Source of the DNA: Tritonibacter horizontis
GTDB taxonomy: Bacteria > Pseudomonadota > Alphaproteobacteria > Rhodobacterales > Rhodobacteraceae
Direction: 5' to 3'
Assembly (NCBI RefSeq): GCF_001518015.1
Contig: NZ_LPUY01000075.1
Span: forward strand, 62,001 to 126,000
DNA length: 64,000 nt
The stretch's first letter is position 1. Every line of letters starts with the position of its first letter. The notes below the pieces were generated by a model. It saw only the letters and a program-made list of their open reading frames with translations, ran no database searches and was not told the origin of the DNA. Positions 61,517-64,000 of this stretch are shown here, piece after piece. Position numbers and translations under genes: made by a program.

Positions 61517-61542
61517 CCCCGGTCGCCCTTGCGCGGCCGGGG
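61517..61542 (+). promoter_or_regulatory. Intercistronic hairpin between oppA and oppB
   Basis: CCCCGG at 61517-61522 pairs with CCGGGG at 61537-61542, with further partial pairing inside (CGC/GCG). No T-run follows, so it is better read as a message-stability structure favouring oppA than as a terminator. Confidence 0.5.
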
Positions 61543-61559
61543 CGACATGAGGCCGTCAT

Positions 61560-62489
61560 ATGTTGAATTACACCTTGCGCCGCCTGCTGACGGTGGTGCC
61601 CACGCTGCTTGTCCTGATCGTCTTCTCCTTTTACCTGATGCGGCTTGCACCCGGCGGCCCGTTCACCTCTGAACGGCCCCTGCCCCCGGCCGTGATGGCC
61701 AACGTTCTGGAACGCTATGGGCTGGACGAACCTCTGCATGTGCAGCTTTTCACCTATATCAAGAACATCGTCCTGCATTTCGATTTCGGCCCGTCCTTCA
61801 GCCAGAAGGACCGCGACGTGAACGATGTCATCGCGCAGGGCTTTCCGGTGACCCTGACCTACGGGTTCTGGTCGGCGGTATTCGTTCTGGCCTGCGGCAT
61901 CCCGTTGGGGATCATTGCGGCGCTGCGGCACAATTCCTTCTGGGACTATTCGATGACCGGACTGGCGATCTTCAGCCAGATCTTCCCGAACTTCGTGCTT
62001 GCGCCGATCATGGTGCTTTTATTCACCCTGTCCTGGGGGCTGCTGCCGGGCGGCGGCTGGAATGGCGGCCAGTGGGAATATATCATCATGCCCGCCGTCG
62101 CGCTCGGCACCTCCTATATGGCTGGGGTGGCACGGCTGACGCGCGGTTCGTTCCTCGAGGTCATGAGCTCTCCGTTCATCCGCACCGCCCGCGCCAAGGG
62201 CCTGCCGGAACGCACCATCATCATTCGCCACGCGCTGAAGCCGGCGCTGTTGCCGACGCTGACCTACATGGGACCGGTCTTTGTCTATATGATCACCGGC
62301 TCCGTCTTTATCGACGTGTTCTTTTCCACCGGCGGCATCGGTCAGGATTTCATCGACGGGGCCTATAGCCGCGACTACTCGATGCTGCTGGGCCTCACGA
62401 TCCTCTACAGCCTCTTGACCTTTACCCTGAACCTCCTCCTCGACCTCGCCTATGCCTGGATCGACCCCAAAGTCCGGAGCAAGCTGTGA
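61560..62489 (+). CDS. oppB: Oligopeptide ABC transporter permease
   Basis: 309-residue inner-membrane permease of the OppB/DppB type with about six helices. The N-terminal LRRLLTVVPTLLVLIVFSFYLMRLAPGG pattern is split over the first helix. The EAA loop near SSPFIRTARAKGLPERTII and the C-terminal GGIGQDFIDG motif are present. The stop overlaps the oppC GTG start. Confidence 0.94.
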   Translation: MLNYTLRRLLTVVPTLLVLIVFSFYLMRLAPGGPFTSERPLPPAVMANVLERYGLDEPLHVQLFTYIKNIVLHFDFGPSFSQKDRDVNDVIAQGFPVTLTYGFWSAVFVLACGIPLGIIAALRHNSFWDYSMTGLAIFSQIFPNFVLAPIMVLLFTLSWGLLPGGGWNGGQWEYIIMPAVALGTSYMAGVARLTRGSFLEVMSSPFIRTARAKGLPERTIIIRHALKPALLPTLTYMGPVFVYMITGSVFIDVFFSTGGIGQDFIDGAYSRDYSMLLGLTILYSLLTFTLNLLLDLAYAWIDPKVRSKL

Positions 62490-63418
62490 GCATTGCAAAG
62501 AAACAGATGAACGCCGCCCCTTACGCCGAGGCCGCGGCAGCAGACATGGTCACCTCGCGCTCTTTCTGGGCCGATGCCCGGGGGCGTTTTTTGAAAAACC
62601 GCATGGCGGTGGTGTCGGTCTTGATGCTGGTGCTCCTGGTGCTGTTTGCCATCTTCGGCCACACCATTGCGCGCTGGAGCTATGAGGAAATCGACTGGAC
62701 CATCCTCGGCAAGGTCAAGACCGAAGGCGGGCCAACCCTGGCCAACGGGCATTTCTTCGGCGTCGACGAACTGGGTCGTGATCTTTATGCCCGCGTGGTT
62801 CAGGGCAGCCGCACGTCCCTGCTGGTCGGATTCGTTGCCGGCACCGCCTCTGTGCTCCTCGGGTCCGTGATCGGCGCGTCGGCCGGCTATTTCGGGGGGC
62901 GGTTCGACCAGCTGGTGATGGGCGCCTATACGATCTGGATTTCGATCCCCTACATCATCTTCTTTGTCGTCTGGAAGGCCTTTTTCGGGCGGTCGCTGAC
63001 ACAGATGATCCTGGTCATCGTGCTGGTCAACTGGACCGCGGGCCTGCTGATCGTGCGCGGACAGGTGATGATGCTGAAGAACCGCGAATTCGTCGATGCC
63101 GCGCGGATGCTCGGCATGAGCGATTTCACCATTATTTTCAAACACCTGATGCCCAATATCCTTTGGGTCATCGTGATCTATACCTCGATCGTCATCCCCG
63201 AAATCATCATGATGGAAAGCCTGGTGTCCTTCCTCGGCGTCGGCATTCAGGAACCCAACACCTCCTGGGGGGCGCTGATCTCCGAGGGTGCCCGCACGAT
63301 GACCTTTGGCACCCTCTGGCAACTGGCCTTTCCGGCCGCGTTCTTCGTGGTCGCCCAGGTGTCTCTCTATTACATCGGCGACGGTCTCCGTGACGCCCTA
63401 GACCCGAAGGACCGCTGA
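62486..63418 (+). CDS. oppC: Oligopeptide ABC transporter permease
   Basis: 310-residue OppC/DppC-type permease. Features are the cytoplasmic N-terminus, first helix VVSVLMLVLLVLFAIFGH, FFGVDELGRDLYARVVQG (family signature), SIPYIIFFVVW, and the EAA loop around EFVDAARMLGMSDFTIIFKH. The GTG start overlaps the oppB TGA (GTGA), so it is translationally coupled. The ATPase gene starts 3 bases downstream. Confidence 0.94.
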   Translation: MSIAKKQMNAAPYAEAAAADMVTSRSFWADARGRFLKNRMAVVSVLMLVLLVLFAIFGHTIARWSYEEIDWTILGKVKTEGGPTLANGHFFGVDELGRDLYARVVQGSRTSLLVGFVAGTASVLLGSVIGASAGYFGGRFDQLVMGAYTIWISIPYIIFFVVWKAFFGRSLTQMILVIVLVNWTAGLLIVRGQVMMLKNREFVDAARMLGMSDFTIIFKHLMPNILWVIVIYTSIVIPEIIMMESLVSFLGVGIQEPNTSWGALISEGARTMTFGTLWQLAFPAAFFVVAQVSLYYIGDGLRDALDPKDR

Positions 63419-63421
63419 TCC

Positions 63422-64000
63422 ATGAGCCTCCTGTCGATCCGCAACCTGAACATCCGATTTCGCACCGGCGACGACTATGTCCACGCCGTCAATGATGTCA
63501 GTTTTGACATCGCCAAGGGCCAGAAGCTCGCCGTGGTGGGAGAGTCCGGCTCTGGCAAATCCCAGATCGCCATGGCGATCATGGGGTTGCTGGCACCCAA
63601 TGCCGAGGCCAGCGGCGAGGTGCTCTACGAGGGCCAGAACCTGTTGGCCCTGTCGCAGTCACAACTGAACCGGATCCGCGCGCGAGACATTTCAATCATC
63701 TTCCAGGACCCGATGAGCTCGCTCAATCCCTATATGCGCATCGAGCGGCAGCTTGGCGAGGTGGTGGTGCAGCACGAAGGCCTCAGCCGTCGCGACGCCC
63801 GCAAACGCGCGCTAGAGGTGATGGAGGCGGTCCAGATCCCGGACGCCAGGAACCGCCTGACCGCCTATCCGCATGAGTTCTCCGGCGGCATGCGCCAGCG
63901 GATCGTCATTGCCATGGCCCTGATCTGCAAACCGAAACTGATCCTTGCGGACGAACCGACAACGGCGCTTGATGTGACCGTACAGGCGCAGATCATGACC
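63422..64000 (+). CDS. oppD: Oligopeptide ABC transporter ATP-binding protein (3' end beyond window)
   Basis: First 193 codons of an OppD/DppD ATPase, cut by the window edge. Visible are Walker [12 protein letters not shown]-loop [15 protein letters not shown] signature [10 protein letters not shown] and Walker [13 protein letters not shown]. The oligopeptide/dipeptide C-terminal zinc-binding extension is not in view. It probably continues to an oppF gene outside the window. Confidence 0.93.
   Translation, partial: MSLLSIRNLNIRFRTGDDYVHAVNDVSFDIAKGQKLAVVGESGSGKSQIAMAIMGLLAPNAEASGEVLYEGQNLLALSQSQLNRIRARDISIIFQDPMSSLNPYMRIERQLGEVVVQHEGLSRRDARKRALEVMEAVQIPDARNRLTAYPHEFSGGMRQRIVIAMALICKPKLILADEPTTALDVTVQAQIMT

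Noticed and set aside
59883-61931. 682-residue minus-strand frame
   Set aside because: Antisense of oppA and the start of oppB; no family features.
1-64000. Genomic island or mobile-element origin of the PKS/NRPS region
   Set aside because: No integrase, transposase, tRNA junction or direct repeats seen, and base composition by eye matches the flanks; transfer cannot be supported from this window.

Overview
The window looks like a chromosomal segment of a roseobacter-type alphaproteobacterium (Rhodobacterales). It is GC-rich, with a glycine-riboswitch-controlled gcvTHP operon, a tamAB pair, a rhizobial/roseobacter-type glycerol ABC transporter (glpVSTPQU) and a cyanide-insensitive type bd oxidase. 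I see no tRNA, rRNA, transposase, integrase or CRISPR array. Species assignment is an inference from gene content only.

Layout. 1-5.7 kb (minus strand): 3'-truncated dienelactone hydrolase, then gcvP, gcvH and gcvT behind a tandem glycine riboswitch. 5.8-12.8 kb (plus): a GAPDH-like dehydrogenase and the TamA/TamB envelope assembly pair. 12.9-39.7 kb: a Wzx/Wzy-type extracellular polysaccharide locus (initiating ExoY-like sugar phosphotransferase, Wzz-like co-polymerase, BY-kinase-like ATPase, Wzx flippase, Wzy/ligase-like protein, five glycosyltransferases). Inside it lies one tightly coupled operon (16.5-33.7 kb) encoding a polyketide synthase (KS-AT-KR-DH-ACP-TE), a glycosyltransferase, an unusual NRPS (formyltransferase, half condensation domain, adenylation domain interrupted by a luciferase-like monooxygenase, PCP), a phosphopantetheinyl transferase, two SGNH-hydrolase-like proteins (the second fused to a putative glycoside hydrolase) and another glycosyltransferase. 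Consecutive genes from the first glycosyltransferase onward overlap by 4 bp (GTGA/ATGA).

40.2-44.5 kb: a kinase-like protein that seems to be a degenerate 2-dehydro-3-deoxygalactonokinase, a TIGR03084/DinB-type protein, an extremely Asp-rich protein, and a THUMP-domain RNA methyltransferase. 44.7-50.8 kb: glycerol ABC transporter operon. 51.1-54.4 kb: BlaI/M56 regulator-peptidase pair, GntR regulator and PfkB sugar kinase. 54.6-59.6 kb: NIT-domain chemoreceptor, divergent from a cytochrome bd operon with its DUF2474 small subunit. 59.9-64 kb: oligopeptide ABC transporter oppABCD, cut by the window end.

The candidate novel system is the 16.5-33.7 kb operon. It places a self-contained PKS and a formyltransferase-A(oxidase)-PCP NRPS, with an adenylation code that reads close to glycine, together with sugar transferases, lipase/esterase-like SGNH proteins and polysaccharide export genes. 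This suggests a polyketide- and/or aminoacyl-modified glycan or glycolipid rather than a free small molecule. The product is unknown to me and that reading is inference.
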